From Haemonchus contortus (taxonomy: Eukaryota > Nematoda > Chromadorea > Rhabditida > Trichostrongylidae): a stretch of 64,000 nucleotides of DNA. Made by a program: the position numbers and the translations under genes. The notes beneath the pieces are model-generated. The model was not told the origin of the DNA and did not search any database. It saw only the letters and a program-made list of their open reading frames with translations. Location: positions 31,528,645 to 31,592,644 of the forward strand of contig LS997565.1 of NCBI GenBank assembly GCA_000469685.2. The letters are read 5' to 3'. Below, piece after piece: positions 50,191 to 60,867 of the stretch (within the stretch, counting starts at the first letter, position 1; every line of letters begins with the position of its first letter).

Positions 50191-50775
50191 GGAAATTCAT
50201 AACTCCTGTCCCCGTGGACCTAGAAAGCTCAAATTTAGTAGGAGTACGGGCGGCAGAAGGGGAATACTTATGGCAGGTGAAAGAACCGGACCCCGCCCGT
50301 AGGGGGTGGGGCGGGCGCGATATAAATTTCGGGCCGCGAACTCATACTTCCTGCCCAGAGCGTTGAAAATTGGTGGGAGTGCAGAGGGAATGATAGGAAA
50401 ACTTATGGTAGGTGGCAGGACCGGACTTCGCCCACAGGGGGCGGAGCGTGCGTGGCAGAAATTCTAGGTCGCTAATTCATAATTCCTGCTCCACTGGACC
50501 CAGAGCGTTCAAATTTGGTAAAAGTAAAGGAAACAGGATGGGAACACTTATGGCAGGTAGTAGGACCGGACTCCGCCTGCAAGAGGCGGTGCGTGTGCGA
50601 TTGAAAGTTCAGATCGCAAATTCATAACTCCTGTCCCAGTGGTCACAAAGCGTTCAAAATCGGTAGGAGTTCAGGCGGCGGCATGGGAACACTTATGACA
50701 GTTGGCAGGATCGAACTCCGCCTACAGTGGGCGGGGCGTGCGCGTTAGAAATTTTAGGTTGCAAATTCATAACTC
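50191..50775 (+). repeat. 145-bp tandem repeat, four units
   Basis: Units start at a TTCATAACTCCTG-like stretch at about 50196, 50341, 50476, 50621 and a last partial at 50766. Each carries GGGAACACTTATGGCAGGT-like and GGACTCCGCCCACAGGGGGC-like segments. Periods are 145, 135, 145 and 145 bp. There is no coding signal. Confidence 0.85.
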
Positions 50776-50932
50776 ATAATAATAACATAATAACAAGCGA
50801 GCAAGCGTTGCAGTCCCTTCGTGTCAACACTGGAACCCTTTTAATGACGGCAATGTAGGATGTGTCGTGCTCGTAGGTACTCTGGGACAGGAACTGATAA
50901 CAACTGATAAGATCTGATAATGGGCCTTACCA

Positions 50933-51998
50933 AGGGGGGGTAGTCTACTCATCTTGGAACTTTGAATGGAGACCCAGATGAATCGATCGAGTTTTGAATG
51001 CTGTTTACGAAAATGGAAGTTAAAACTGCAAAATGGTCCTCCTTAAAAAGTTATGGGGGCCCGAATTTCGCTCGACAGTAGTATCAATTGGATATGCGAA
51101 CTCGTCGCTTTGATATCAAGTGCCTACGTGGCCTCGTGGCAGTGGTCTCGCTTCATAGGCGTAAGCTCAGGGTTTGCTTCCCGCCGATGTCCGCATTTTT
51201 GCCAAGTGTTTTTCTAATTTCATCAAGGCTCTCTAAACTTTTTCTGACGTTTCTCTAGTGAACGCCTTATCTCTGCTTTTATTTTATCTCGTCGCAACTA
51301 TTCAAGGAAAGTGGTTCTGCACGTTAATAGTATGACTCTTTTTTATTTTGAAATTCTAGGAACATTCAACAGAAAGTTACCAGAGATGTGTAAGATGCCT
51401 GCAAGAAACTCAACATTGATGGAGAAACTTTAGAAAATGCGTGAAGCACACATGTTCTTCACAAACTGTGCACCTTATGCATGCTGATTCTCTAAACCCG
51501 GTGACAAAACAGTCAATCGTCTCAATATAAACTGTCTATGATCTCAATCGTAACTTTCTTTTAAATGTACCTAGGACTTTGAAATAAAAAAGAGTCATAC
51601 TATTAACATGCAGAACCACTTTCCTTGAATAAGGGCCACGATATAAAATAAAAGCAGAAATGAGGCGTTCATTAAAGAAATGTCAGGTAACGTTTAGAGA
51701 GCCTTTGATGAAATTAAGAGAACACCTGCAAAAATGCGGACAATGGCGGGGAGCAAACCCTCAGCTTACGCCTATGAAGCGAGACCACTACCACGAGGCC
51801 ACGTGGGCACTTGATATCGAAGCGACGAGTTCGCATATCCAATTGATACTACTGTCGAGCAAAATTCGGGCCCTCATAACTTTTTAAGAAAAACCATTTT
51901 GCAGTTTTGACTTCCATTTTCGTAAACAGCATTCAAAACCCAATCGATTCATCTGGGTCTCCACTCAAAGTTCCAAGATAAGTAGACTACCCCTCCCT
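50933..51998. mobile_element. foldback element with long inverted arms
   Basis: The left arm, about 50934-51385, is the reverse complement of about 51551-51998: the outer ends read GGGGGGTAGTCTACTCATCT and, on the other strand, GGGAGGGGTAGTCTACTTAT. Arms of about 450 bp enclose about 165 bp of unique sequence. A shared segment (GTGGCAGTGGTCTCGCTTCA then CAGGGTTTGCTTCCCGCC) looks like a decayed tRNA-like promoter pair. There is no transposase. The element sits inside the LTR-bounded element and so inserted later. Confidence 0.75.
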
Positions 51999-52613
51999 AG
52001 TTAGAGAGCAAACGGGTAATCATGATCAAATACTGACTCTTTGAAATGTTTCATTCAATGAAATGCAGTAATAGCGACCGATCAAAGACATTTCTTCATA
52101 ACGAAATGAGAATATTGTACATTTCGTGCTATTCAAACTACGACCCTTACGTAGTAAGCTTTGTGACACAATGAAGTACCACGGTTCCTTTTTGTTTTGT
52201 GACATATCATTTGTGACTGAACTCATCCGACCGCTAATGATTTGGGATTCCCAATTAATGAAAACTCCGTGGGAAAATATTGAAAACGACATCTGTGATA
52301 GGCGTTACTATCCATTTCTAGGCACCATTCGAGACATTGGCTTTCAATCAGTTAAGTCATCAATGTGACACAATTTCGAGATGAAGAACAATGAATCGAG
52401 ACTTCTAATTAGTATACAATCAATTATGATACAGAAAAAACCGCTCCCAATTCGGAGCTAATGCCTAGAGTGTAGAGCTTTCAAGGAAAAGCAAATTTCT
52501 TACAAAAAGGAGAAGCGCCCGGCGATGCTGGGCGACACTATAAGAAGGAGGGAAGCCTGGCGTTAGCCGGGCGGCCCGACTGGTATACATATATATAAAT
52601 AAATATATATATA

Positions 52614-53184
52614 CAGGGGTGCCCAAAAAAAAAGAGACACCATGCATGGGGCCTAATCCAGGGCGGAATACGTCGCACCGACTGAAGCAGCAGAAGAATG
52701 TGATTGAGTAAATTGTACTAAGAATGTTGCTTGATGAAAGGAAGCAGGAACCCGTGTGGTTCCTATATCGGCATCAACATATGAAGCCGTCTGCCATTGC
52801 GGACGCGCTCAAGACGACTTATGGGATATCGGTCGGCAACAAGCAGTACGCAACTTTCTCAATCAAGTCGCCCACGGACAGATTCCTGGGCATCGTCGCT
52901 TAGGATCTGGAAGACCGCTGACTTCCTGTAGCCCCGACAACTCCGCAATGGTCTACGACGTCGTGGGGAAGAGCCCATCTCGCTGACCTCAGACGACATC
53001 AAATTTGCGTGGCAAAAACTTTCGATTTCGTCCGTGCGGAAGGTCACTGAAGAAGTACTTGATCGAGTACAATGTGTTCTCGATTTTGCGGGTGGTAATA
53101 TTCAGTCAGGATTTAATAAAGTTTGATTACATTGGTGGTACAAGCCGAGCAGTGGAAGTGTCTCTTTTTTTTCGGGCACCCCTG
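52614..53184 (+). mobile_element. internally deleted Tc1/mariner-superfamily element
   Basis: Inverted ends CAGGGGTGCCCAAAAAAAAA and, at the right, CAGGGGTGCCCGAAAAAAAA on the other strand, each flanked by TA (52612-52613 and 53185-53186). At 571 bp it holds only part of the DNA-binding region: frames read HMKPSAIADALKTTYGISV, RRLGSGRPLTSCSPDN and VYDVVGKSPS, resembling the paired HTH domains with an intervening GRPR-like hook. The catalytic domain is absent. Confidence 0.8.
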
Positions 53185-53186
53185 TA

Positions 53187-53524
53187 TATATCTCGACACT
53201 TATCGTGCAGGAAACACTATCACCTCATTACCACATGGCAGATTTTACCGCAGCGATCAAACATGGAGCTCAAGGTAACATCTATGTTTTCCTTTCTTCT
53301 CGATCAGCACCACAGCGGCCGATCAGGGACTAACAAGATCGTTTCAGGAATGCGATCGGCACTGGAGCCCTACAACACACGCCCTCCATCATCACCGGCG
53401 GGGAGGCCACAGCTACAGAGCGACCGCTTCTGACCCTTTTCCTAGCAGCAACAGTAGGTTCCGCGATTACAATCTCATTCCTTGCTCCGACTTCCCGCCA
53501 TTGACTTAACGTCCGGGGACGGTG
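53187..53524 (+). other. 3' internal part of LTR element, non-coding
   Basis: Between the Tc1-like insertion and the polypurine tract no protein motif is visible. A CCTTTTCCTAGCAGCAACAG stretch and a GAAACACTATCACC stretch are unremarkable. Confidence 0.4.
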
Positions 53525-53543
53525 GTTTGGTGAAAGAGGGAGG
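53525..53543 (+). other. polypurine tract
   Basis: GTTTGGTGAAAGAGGGAGG directly abuts the 3' LTR, the expected place for plus-strand priming. Confidence 0.6.
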
Positions 53544-53890
53544 TGTGAGAGCCAGTATTTCTACAGTATTTTCCGTTAAACGGTCAACGAGGACAAGGAG
53601 TGAATCATTTGACGGTTCGCGGCTAACTTACAAGGTTAAAGGGAATGGCAGAGATATCAGGTGGCGAAGGAAAAACATTTGTCCGACGACGAGGAGGAGC
53701 CGAGAGAGGTCATTCGAGGACGAGCGGAGCCCGGCAGCCTCGCGCCCTTAGACACACTAACCGATCGACTAATATTATTATACTGTACTGTATTATTGTT
53801 GGTAGCTAGAGTAATAAACTGTTAGCCTATTCGCGTGGAGCAGTACATTCACAGAGACCGCGGCAGCTTACAGCAACAGCTAGCCATAAC
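53544..53890 (+). repeat. 3' long terminal repeat
   Basis: Begins TGTGAGAGCCAGTATTTCTA and ends …GCTAGCCATAAC. About 14 bases longer than the 5' copy owing to an extra segment near 53855-53875. The divergence between the two repeats implies an old insertion. Confidence 0.85.
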
Positions 53891-53904
53891 TATATCACCA
53901 GTGT

Positions 53905-54075
53905 TCGCATCCTGCCCCCCCCGTACTCCTATCAAGTTCGAACGCTCTAGGTCCTCGGGGACAGGAGTCATGAATTTCCGATAAGGCACACACCGACACA
54001 TACACACACAAACACACACACACACACACAAACAAAGCGACAAACCAACAGACACACCTAACGGATTATATACAT
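53905..54075 (-). repeat. composite GT-head repeat, minus copy
   Basis: On the minus strand: GTGTCTGTTGGTTTGTCGC, a GTGTGTG run (54000-54030), CGGAAATTCATGACTCCTGT, CCCCGAGGACCTAGAGCGTT. This is the same order as 50130-50230 on the plus strand. Confidence 0.7.
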
Positions 54076-54089
54076 ATATAGTGGGATGT

Positions 54090-55261
54090 TTGGCAAGAAA
54101 GCCCTGCGACCGAAAATTTATTTTGTTCATTGAAATATAAAACCTTCTAAACATATCAGATATCAAGAATATATTAACCACAAAGATAATAACCTCCTCT
54201 CATCTTTTGGGCAAATCACTGATGCCCTTTGCCCAGCAATCAGGAGACTGTGACTCAGGAAAGCCCTTCACTGCTAATTTTATATCACTGTAAGTTTTGA
54301 ACTCTCTTCCTCACAAGTGGTGCTTGAGTGGTTGGAACAAGTGGTAACCGGAAGGTGCAAGGTCCAGGGAATACGGTGGGTAAATAACTGGATGCCAGTC
54401 AAGCTCAACGATTTTTCGACGAGTCTCAGACGCAACATGTGAACGCGCGTTGTCATGCTTTCCTCGAATAGCATCAACCAAGTGCTGGAGATGATCGATG
54501 TAAATGGCAGCTGTGACAGCTCTGCCAGCGGCCAGTAACTCGTAATAAACGAGCCCACCATATCCCACCAAATTGAAAGGAGATTTTTGCGTTGGTGAGG
54601 GTTCAGAGCCAAACGGCAGTTTTTTTACTGTAATCATACCATATCCAACTTTCAGCATCGGTTACCAGATCCGCAAGAAAGTCTTTACGATTTGGCTGGA
54701 AGAGCAACGACTCGCAGATGTTGTCACGTTCCTGCTTTTGGGTATCTGTCAGCCGGTAAGGGATCCATTTTGACAGTATTTTTCGATAACCGTGGGCATG
54801 GAGGAAGTTTTCGATAGTGGAATGGGAACATCCAAGTATCGTTGCCAACTCTCACGTAATGCCCACCTGGTTTACTGGACAGCACCTAGTAATTCGTCCT
54901 CATCAATGCTTCGTGCATGTCCACTGCGTATCTTATCTTCAAGGCCGGTATCTTACAAAGCGAATCTATTACGCCAACGACTGACCGTTGAACGGAGAAC
55001 AGTGCCAATGCGTCGTTGATGCCATCAGCCGCTTCACGTACGCTTTTCACTTGACACCTCCCGTAAACGGTAATGGTGCGAAGTTGGTACTGAGAGATCA
55101 TATTCGATATAGTAGCGAAAGCTCTTGCGCGTTTCCCGATATAAACATGTCTTCAGTGCACTAAGTGCATTCTAACGGAATGTCACTCTGGCTGACGCAT
55201 TCACGCTGATTTTCCAAGATTGTTACATTCAGAAACTTTTGTCGCAGGACATTCTTGCCAA
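54090..55261 (-). mobile_element. mariner-family element, inactive
   Basis: Inverted ends: TTGGCAAGAAAGCCCTGCGA at the left and, on the other strand at the right, TTGGCAAGAATGTCCTGCGA. The 1.17-kb length fits a mariner. TA target duplications are not preserved at the ends. The transposase relic lies on the minus strand between them. Confidence 0.8.
54280..55140 (-). pseudogene. mariner transposase (DD34D), broken
   Basis: In minus-strand order, over several frames: an N-terminal helix-turn-helix region (55100-54850), LVTDAESWIWYD (first catalytic Asp), VGYGGLVYYELL, KHDNARSHVA (second Asp), then YSLDLAPSGYHLFQPL. From the second Asp to the Gly of SGYHLF there are 34 residues, exactly the DD34D spacing, so the third catalytic Asp is now Gly. 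Frameshifts separate the N-terminal, central and C-terminal parts. Inactive on both counts. Confidence 0.8.
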
Positions 55262-55264
55262 TTT

Positions 55265-56630
55265 ATAAAGTCCGCTTTTCAATCCAAAACACTCGATGCT
55301 CACAGCTTTGGATAGCTTTCTTTAGTCAGAAATTGCTGATGTGGACTCCGTTTGACATCTCTAGTGGTGAAAGAGCTATGTAATGTTCTATGTTCAGCCA
55401 TTAGCTGTCTGTTTATCTCAACCGGGATTGTGAATTCCACTTCTTCTTCAATATTTTCCTGACCGAATTTGTTTGGCTACTTGGCATTAATCATGCTTGG
55501 ATAATGATCACTACTTTCGCAATTCTAAAATGTAAAAATCGAATAACATGTTTTGTGGAGAAGCCCGTGGTCAATCCGATGTGACCTGCTTTTGTGGTGG
55601 AAAGTAAAGAAATGATCGAAAAGAACCAATCGATGTGGGAACCAAGGGCGGATCTTAAACACAGATAAATGAGATTAATTCCTCTTCAGAGGCACAACTA
55701 TCACTGTCAGTGCCCGCGCATGGCTTATGTGTACAACAAACAATTACGGGTCATATGTTATGGACTTAATATCGCTGAAGTGTTGACCATTTCACTGATG
55801 AGGTTGAAGTCGCAACCGTTCGGGAAGCATACGTCGCAAATTTCACGAATATTCTGAAGAATCTCTAAATGCTCTCAAGGATTGCTACTCACTTTTTTGC
55901 GCATAACATGTTAGGTTTTTTCTTGATATCTTCATCAGTTCACCAGAGCGGACTCAACTTCGACATTTTTTGGCTGTCAAGCATTGTGAATGACAAAAAC
56001 GCTCAGATGGGCATTTCGATAAGCTTCAATAGGGTGATTACATGGCTAGAACTCCTGAAGGGGGTAAAGGTGTCGAGTATGACAAAAGATTCCGCTTACC
56101 ATAGGGTAAAGCAAGCAAGGAAGAGGGATTCGGACATGTTGTGTGTATTGTCCCGATATTTCTATTCTGAGGGCATTTCCAGAAAGTTGGCTATTCATCT
56201 GAACGATCTCTCTTTCAGGGACATCGTGCTTAGCCGATATTCTCAACACAGTGTTCAATTAATATTTTTAGGTACACTTTGTTTTATAATAGTAAATACA
56301 GCCGTTGGTGAGCAAGGACTTCTGGGAAGAAGCACTTTGTTCACGCTCGTACTGTTTAGCCACCCTCATGCTTTCGGTTAATAAAAATTACAACCTTCAT
56401 CGGTTACAACATAACGAAGGTGCGTGTTAAAAAGCTGTAGAAGGTGTTGTTTTCAAGGGAGCGAGACACAAGTGTCCCAGTTCTGCAGTTAAACGGGTGA
56501 GGACCTTAACATCTATTTATTCATTTATTTATTCAAGATACACTCGTAAGAGTGTTCCCGAGTAAGGCAGAGAGCGGAAAATAACACAACTAGAAGAAGG
56601 AATCTTGCAAGGAAAAGATTCTTCTATTCA
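55265..56630. other. intergenic DNA, no gene recognised
   Basis: The 170-codon frame at 55869-56381 (+) has no recognisable domain and no supporting splice structure. An AT-rich TTTATTTATTCA stretch near 56511-56535 resembles one near 63446-63470. Confidence 0.4.
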
Positions 56631-56636
56631 CAGTGG

Positions 56637-56840
56637 GCCTGTTGGTCTGTCTATGTATTTGTGTGTATGTGCCCAACCCGAAATTCTAGACCCATTTTTT
56701 GTAGACCTTACCTGTATTCGAATTTCCTAAGAATACAACGTGCAGGATGGGAACACACTGACGGTAGGTGGTCGGACTAGACTACTTTCATAACAGGAAG
56801 GCCCGACCCGCCCACAGGGGGGCGAAGGATGCCCGAGAAC
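56637..56840 (+). repeat. composite GT-head repeat, third copy
   Basis: CCTGTTGGTCTGTCTATGTA with a GTGTGTATGTG run is followed by CCGAAATTC, GGGAACACACTGACGGTAGG and CCCGCCCACAGGGGGGCGAA, which follow the same order as one unit at 50130-50340. Confidence 0.55.
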
Positions 56841-57269
56841 TATTAATGCTAAATCCCACAGTAGCATCAAAACATGTGGACTGATCTTTGTTTGCCTCAT
56901 GCTGTGGGAGATTTTAGCATATGCAGCGCGAACAGGTCGCCCTCATCAATTTAGGTGCATTTGCACATACTTAGTCATAACATTTCGCTGAATAGTAGCA
57001 GCTGCAGTCGATCGAAGAAGCTAGCCTTCTGTCAGCTGTGAAAACAGAAAAAGAATGCAAGAAATTCTCTGTATCCTCCTTAAGCTGTTGTTTGTGTTAG
57101 TTTGGTAATTGCTGTAGTTTCACCCCAGCATGGGATCCAGAAGTCTCACAAGGTTGACGAGTAACGTCCAAAACTTCTGCCTCGGAAGGGACCCCTACTA
57201 GTACTTGCACTTTCCGGGCGCCGAGCTTTTCATATCTTAAACTGTCTATAGCGCAGTTGTCCTCACCTT

Positions 57270-57380
57270 CCTAATGGCTCGGTTCTTACCAAGCGGTGTC
57301 TTGGCAGCGTAAACTGCTCGGAAAGCGTAAGTACTGGTTGGAGTACTGTCCGAGGACGAAGTTTCGCCCATAAATCTTCA
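57270..57380 (+). repeat. second tRNA-like repeat, partial copy before LINE
   Basis: Shares CGGAAAGCGTAAGTACTGG, GGTTGGAGT and the following GAGG.CGAAGTT with 37915-37985. It directly precedes the LINE coding region and could be its 5' end or an independent insertion. Confidence 0.4.
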
Positions 57381-57443
57381 TCATTGTGAGTGTGTCATTC
57401 CATTCGTCTACTCTCCCCGCGGGCGTTTGGTTTCCTGCCAACG

Positions 57444-60290
57444 ATGAATTCGCCGTCAAACCCACCCGGCAGTAGCGACACCAGTGCAAGAACCTTCATG
57501 AAGATAGCTACCGTGAACGTCCGTGGACTATGCTCTCAACAGAGACTCGCAAATTTCGAAGCCAATGTCAAAAACGTGAGATTTGCTGTAATTGGACTGG
57601 CTGAAACTCGAAGACTAAACCGTGAGTGCACTGAACTTGGATCTAGTTTTGTGCTCTACAACAGTGGACGTTGTGACGGTGCTCCCACGTATGCTGGTGT
57701 ACGGTTATACATGTCGTTACGTATGAACAAAGAGCTTGTTGGTGTACGGTTTATTAGTGATCGCGTGATACGAGCCGAATTTCTTATAAACGAAGACGTC
57801 TTAGCATTATTCAAGTACACGCCCCGACCACTGCAGCAACAGATGACGAGTTCGAGCGATCTCTGGACGAAATAGAAGCTGCAAGGATAACTACTAAAAA
57901 TAAAGCGATGCCGGAAATCATTTGTGGCGACTTTAATGCAGTCATTGGACGTTCACGAAACAAAGAAACTGCTTGCGGCCCGTTTGGAACTGGTAATCGG
58001 AATGACCGAGGTAACTCGCTGCTTTCGTTCTGCGACTCCAATAATCTTGTAATCGCTATTACATTTTTCAAGAAAAGATTTGAAAGAAAGTGGACCTGGA
58101 GGAGTCCATATGGAGCGAAATCGATCATGTTCTGTGCAAGAATTTGAAGTACATTCGTGACGTATCGACCCTTTCCGGATGCAATGTTGGGAGTGATCAC
58201 CGGATGGTGCGAATAACTTTGTCTATGTGAATGAAACCTGCTCATTTCCAACAGAAGTCAAGACCTCTACCCCCGCTTTTTGACAAGCTCAGGCTTCAAG
58301 CAGCAATGGCAACGCAGACACGTCCAGCAAATGGCTTCGACATCCAAAGTTTTGTGAAGGCTGCGTGCAACTGCATAGCCGTATCACAAATACGGCAGGA
58401 AAGAGTGGAGCGAATATCTGCTAGAACACTGGCGCTAATGGAAGAGAGAAGAAAACAGAAGTTTGGGCTCACAAGTGGATCAATATCTGTTGTGCTGTAC
58501 ACGTTACTGTGCAAACAAGTTAGATGGTCACTAACGGATGATCTCCGCAAGCACAACGACCGAGTCATGAAGAATGCGATAGACAAATTGAAGATGAGGC
58601 ATGCAAGACATGAGTTAGCGTATGAACGTCTACAAATAGCACAACTGCGATATCCTGATGGTACCCTAACAAAATCTTCACAAGAAGCCATGGCTATTGG
58701 AACTACGTTCTATAATGACTTCTACAAATCACGTGATGGTCCATTCGTCTTCTCAGCGATCGGCTCTTTGAGACGCCCTATAACAGCAGAGGAGCTTCGT
58801 GATGCATGTAGGAGGATTCGTGGAAACACTGCACCGGGAGCTGACGGAATCCCATCTGGAGCGACGAAGCATCTGATACCTTAATGCGCGAAAGACCTTG
58901 CAAATGTACTAAACACCATTTCGAGGTCAATGAGTTCCCAGAAAGTTTCATGAAGGCAAAGACGATCCTCCTCTATAAAAAAGTATCTGAAAAGTAAAAA
59001 AAAAGTAAAAAAGGTACGTAGTCACTGAATATCAGTAATTACACACCGATCTCTCTTCTATCGACTGTCCTCAAAGTTCTTACCCGCGCACCAGCCCGTC
59101 GTGTGGAAGAAGTGGCTATGGAGCTTGTCCCAGAGGAACAAGCTGGCTTCAGACGTAACTTCTCCACTCGTGATCATATCCTGTCAGTCAACTTATTAAT
59201 GGAAAAATATAATGAATGGAGAAAACCACTCAACATGACCTTTATTGACTATCAGAAAGCTTTTGATACAATCGAGTACAAAAGCATTTGGAAGGCGCTT
59301 GAGAAGTTTGGAGTGGATGACTGCACAGTTAGAATGATCAAACAACTGTATGCTGCTGGACGATCGTTTTAGGCCCTGGGCACGATGGAGATGGAGATAG
59401 ACATACAACGTGGTGTTAGACAAGGCGATTCTCTATCTCCACTATTATTTATTTTGACACTTCAATCGTGTCTCGATGAAATCGACTGGTGCGACCAAGG
59501 CTACCCCATTAAACACGTTCGCCTTAACTATCTCGCCTACGCCGACGACATGTTTCTGTGCTCACCTACACTCGATTGGCTACAAGCAATGCTTGACAAA
59601 CTCATTGATAAGAGCAAGAAGGCCGGACTTAAAGTGAACTCTAGCAAAACAAAATGGATGTCAAACAACCCTAATGGACAGCAACTCGGAGCCAATGGTG
59701 AAGAAATTGAGTTGGTGTCGTCTTTCGTACATTTGGGCCAACTTTTAGTTTGCTCCAAGATCGTGTACAAGAAGTCATTCGAAGGATCAGCGCTGCGTGG
59801 GGAATTAGCAGAAAAGTCCGAACTCTGTTGAGAAGCCGAATGACACCAATTATGACTGAACGACGCTTCTTTCACACCTGCGCGTTACCCACTCTGTGCT
59901 GTATGGTTGTGAAACGTGGGCCTTAACCAAGGCAGCGGAAGATCGCATCAGAAAATGTCAGCGACGAATGAAGAGGCAAATGCTGGGTCTCCTTCTTCGT
60001 GACAGAGTGTCAAATGCTGTACTGCGAGCAAGGACTAAACTGAAGGACGCTGTCGTCGAAGCCAGAAAGCGCAAGAGATCTATGCGAATAAATCAATGAC
60101 AAGAGACCAGGCAAGGTGGGAAGTAAGGCTAATGAAATGGAAGCCCTATGGTACTAGACCAGTGGGACGACCACGTACACGATGGGAAGATGATTTCAAG
60201 ATGTTCGCGGGAATAGAATGGAAGAATATTGCAGCAACTTCTGAATGGTTCGAGATCATGGCCCGTTTTTCTGTTTATGTCAGATGAATA
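57444..60290 (+). pseudogene. RTE-like non-LTR retrotransposon, endonuclease plus reverse transcriptase, broken
   Basis: Plus-strand pieces in order. 57444-57875: endonuclease start with KIATVNVRGL and GLAETRRL (catalytic Glu). 57908-58230: IICGDFNAVIG and, later, a GSDHRMV motif near 58190, the closing endonuclease motif. 58231-58884: linker and reverse transcriptase start with NTAPGADGIPS. 59103-59372: EEQAGFRRNFSTRDHI and FIDYQKAFDTIE (motif A). 59385-59831: IQRGVRQGDSLSPLLF (motif B) and YADDMFL (motif C). 59896-60290: LYGCETWALTKAAEDRI and GRPRTRWEDDF. The layout is that of the abundant endonuclease-reverse transcriptase LINEs of strongylids. Stops and frameshifts at about 57875, 58147, 58884, 59372 and 59831 inactivate it. 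Catalytic YADD is intact. Confidence 0.85.
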
Positions 60291-60299
60291 ACGGAAATA

Positions 60300-60765
60300 A
60301 ATGTAAATGTGAGTGTGTAGATCTCGATGTATTTACAGTATTTGAAATTATGACAGCTAATGACGAATTCTTTGATATGTCAAAGTGTAAGCCCATACGG
60401 AAGCTAACCTACTTACATTTGATAGGATGGTTTATTCCTCAGAGAACATTTTTTATACCGTTCAGACATACAGAATAAATAATGACGATATACCTTTTGA
60501 TGACGTAAATCTAGTGCCTTTTCACTCAAGCTTTTCATTTCTATCCTCCTCAAAATCTCGTAAACGTCTCGTTTATTTTATTTATCTCCATTTTCCAATG
60601 GAATTTCTCATAGCAGTCTCCACGATGAGTCAATCGTAGTATTCTTTAGTGTTCCTCAGTAAAGCATTTTGGCTTTCTAATATAACATCGAAGCTTTAGG
60701 CCGTTAACTCAATAAACTGTTCCACCTAACAACCTCGCACAGCACAAGAATTTTTTTAGTCATAG
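60300..60765. other. spacer between LINE and duplicate gene
   Basis: No gene recognised; the LINE 3' end is probably near 60320, after an AATAAATGTAAATGTGAGTG stretch. Confidence 0.4.
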
Positions 60766-60867
60766 ATGCTGCAATTTCTCAAGCTCAAATGCGAATTGTT
60801 CTCCATCAAAAGTAACAAGGCTTTTGGAGGTCTCCACACTATCTGTAAATATTCACGGGACGGAGTA

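Larger units (their letters stand above)
45506..53890 (+). mobile_element. LTR-bounded element carrying a helicase relic, no gag/pol seen
   Basis: Two direct long terminal repeats (45506-45838 and 53544-53890), alike at roughly 85% by eye, bound 7.7 kb. The 5' copy is followed at once by TGGTAGCAGCGAC, a tRNA-type primer-binding site, and the 3' copy is preceded by GGTGAAAGAGGGAGG, a polypurine tract. Flanks are CATAT (45501-45505) and TATAT (53891-53895). Removing the element rejoins sequence matching the uninterrupted copy at 35905-36075. The interior shows no protease, reverse transcriptase, RNase H or integrase motif on either strand; it holds a UPF1-like helicase pseudogene plus later insertions. 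It is thus either a large retrotransposon derivative moved in trans or an element with captured cargo. Confidence 0.8.

Noticed and set aside
45506..53890. Two unrelated solo LTRs rather than one element
   Set aside because: Primer-binding site after the first, purine tract before the second, matching flanks and the empty-site paralogue all favour one insertion.
55869..56381. 170-codon plus-strand open frame
   Set aside because: No recognisable domain, homologue pattern or splice support; surroundings are repeat-rich.
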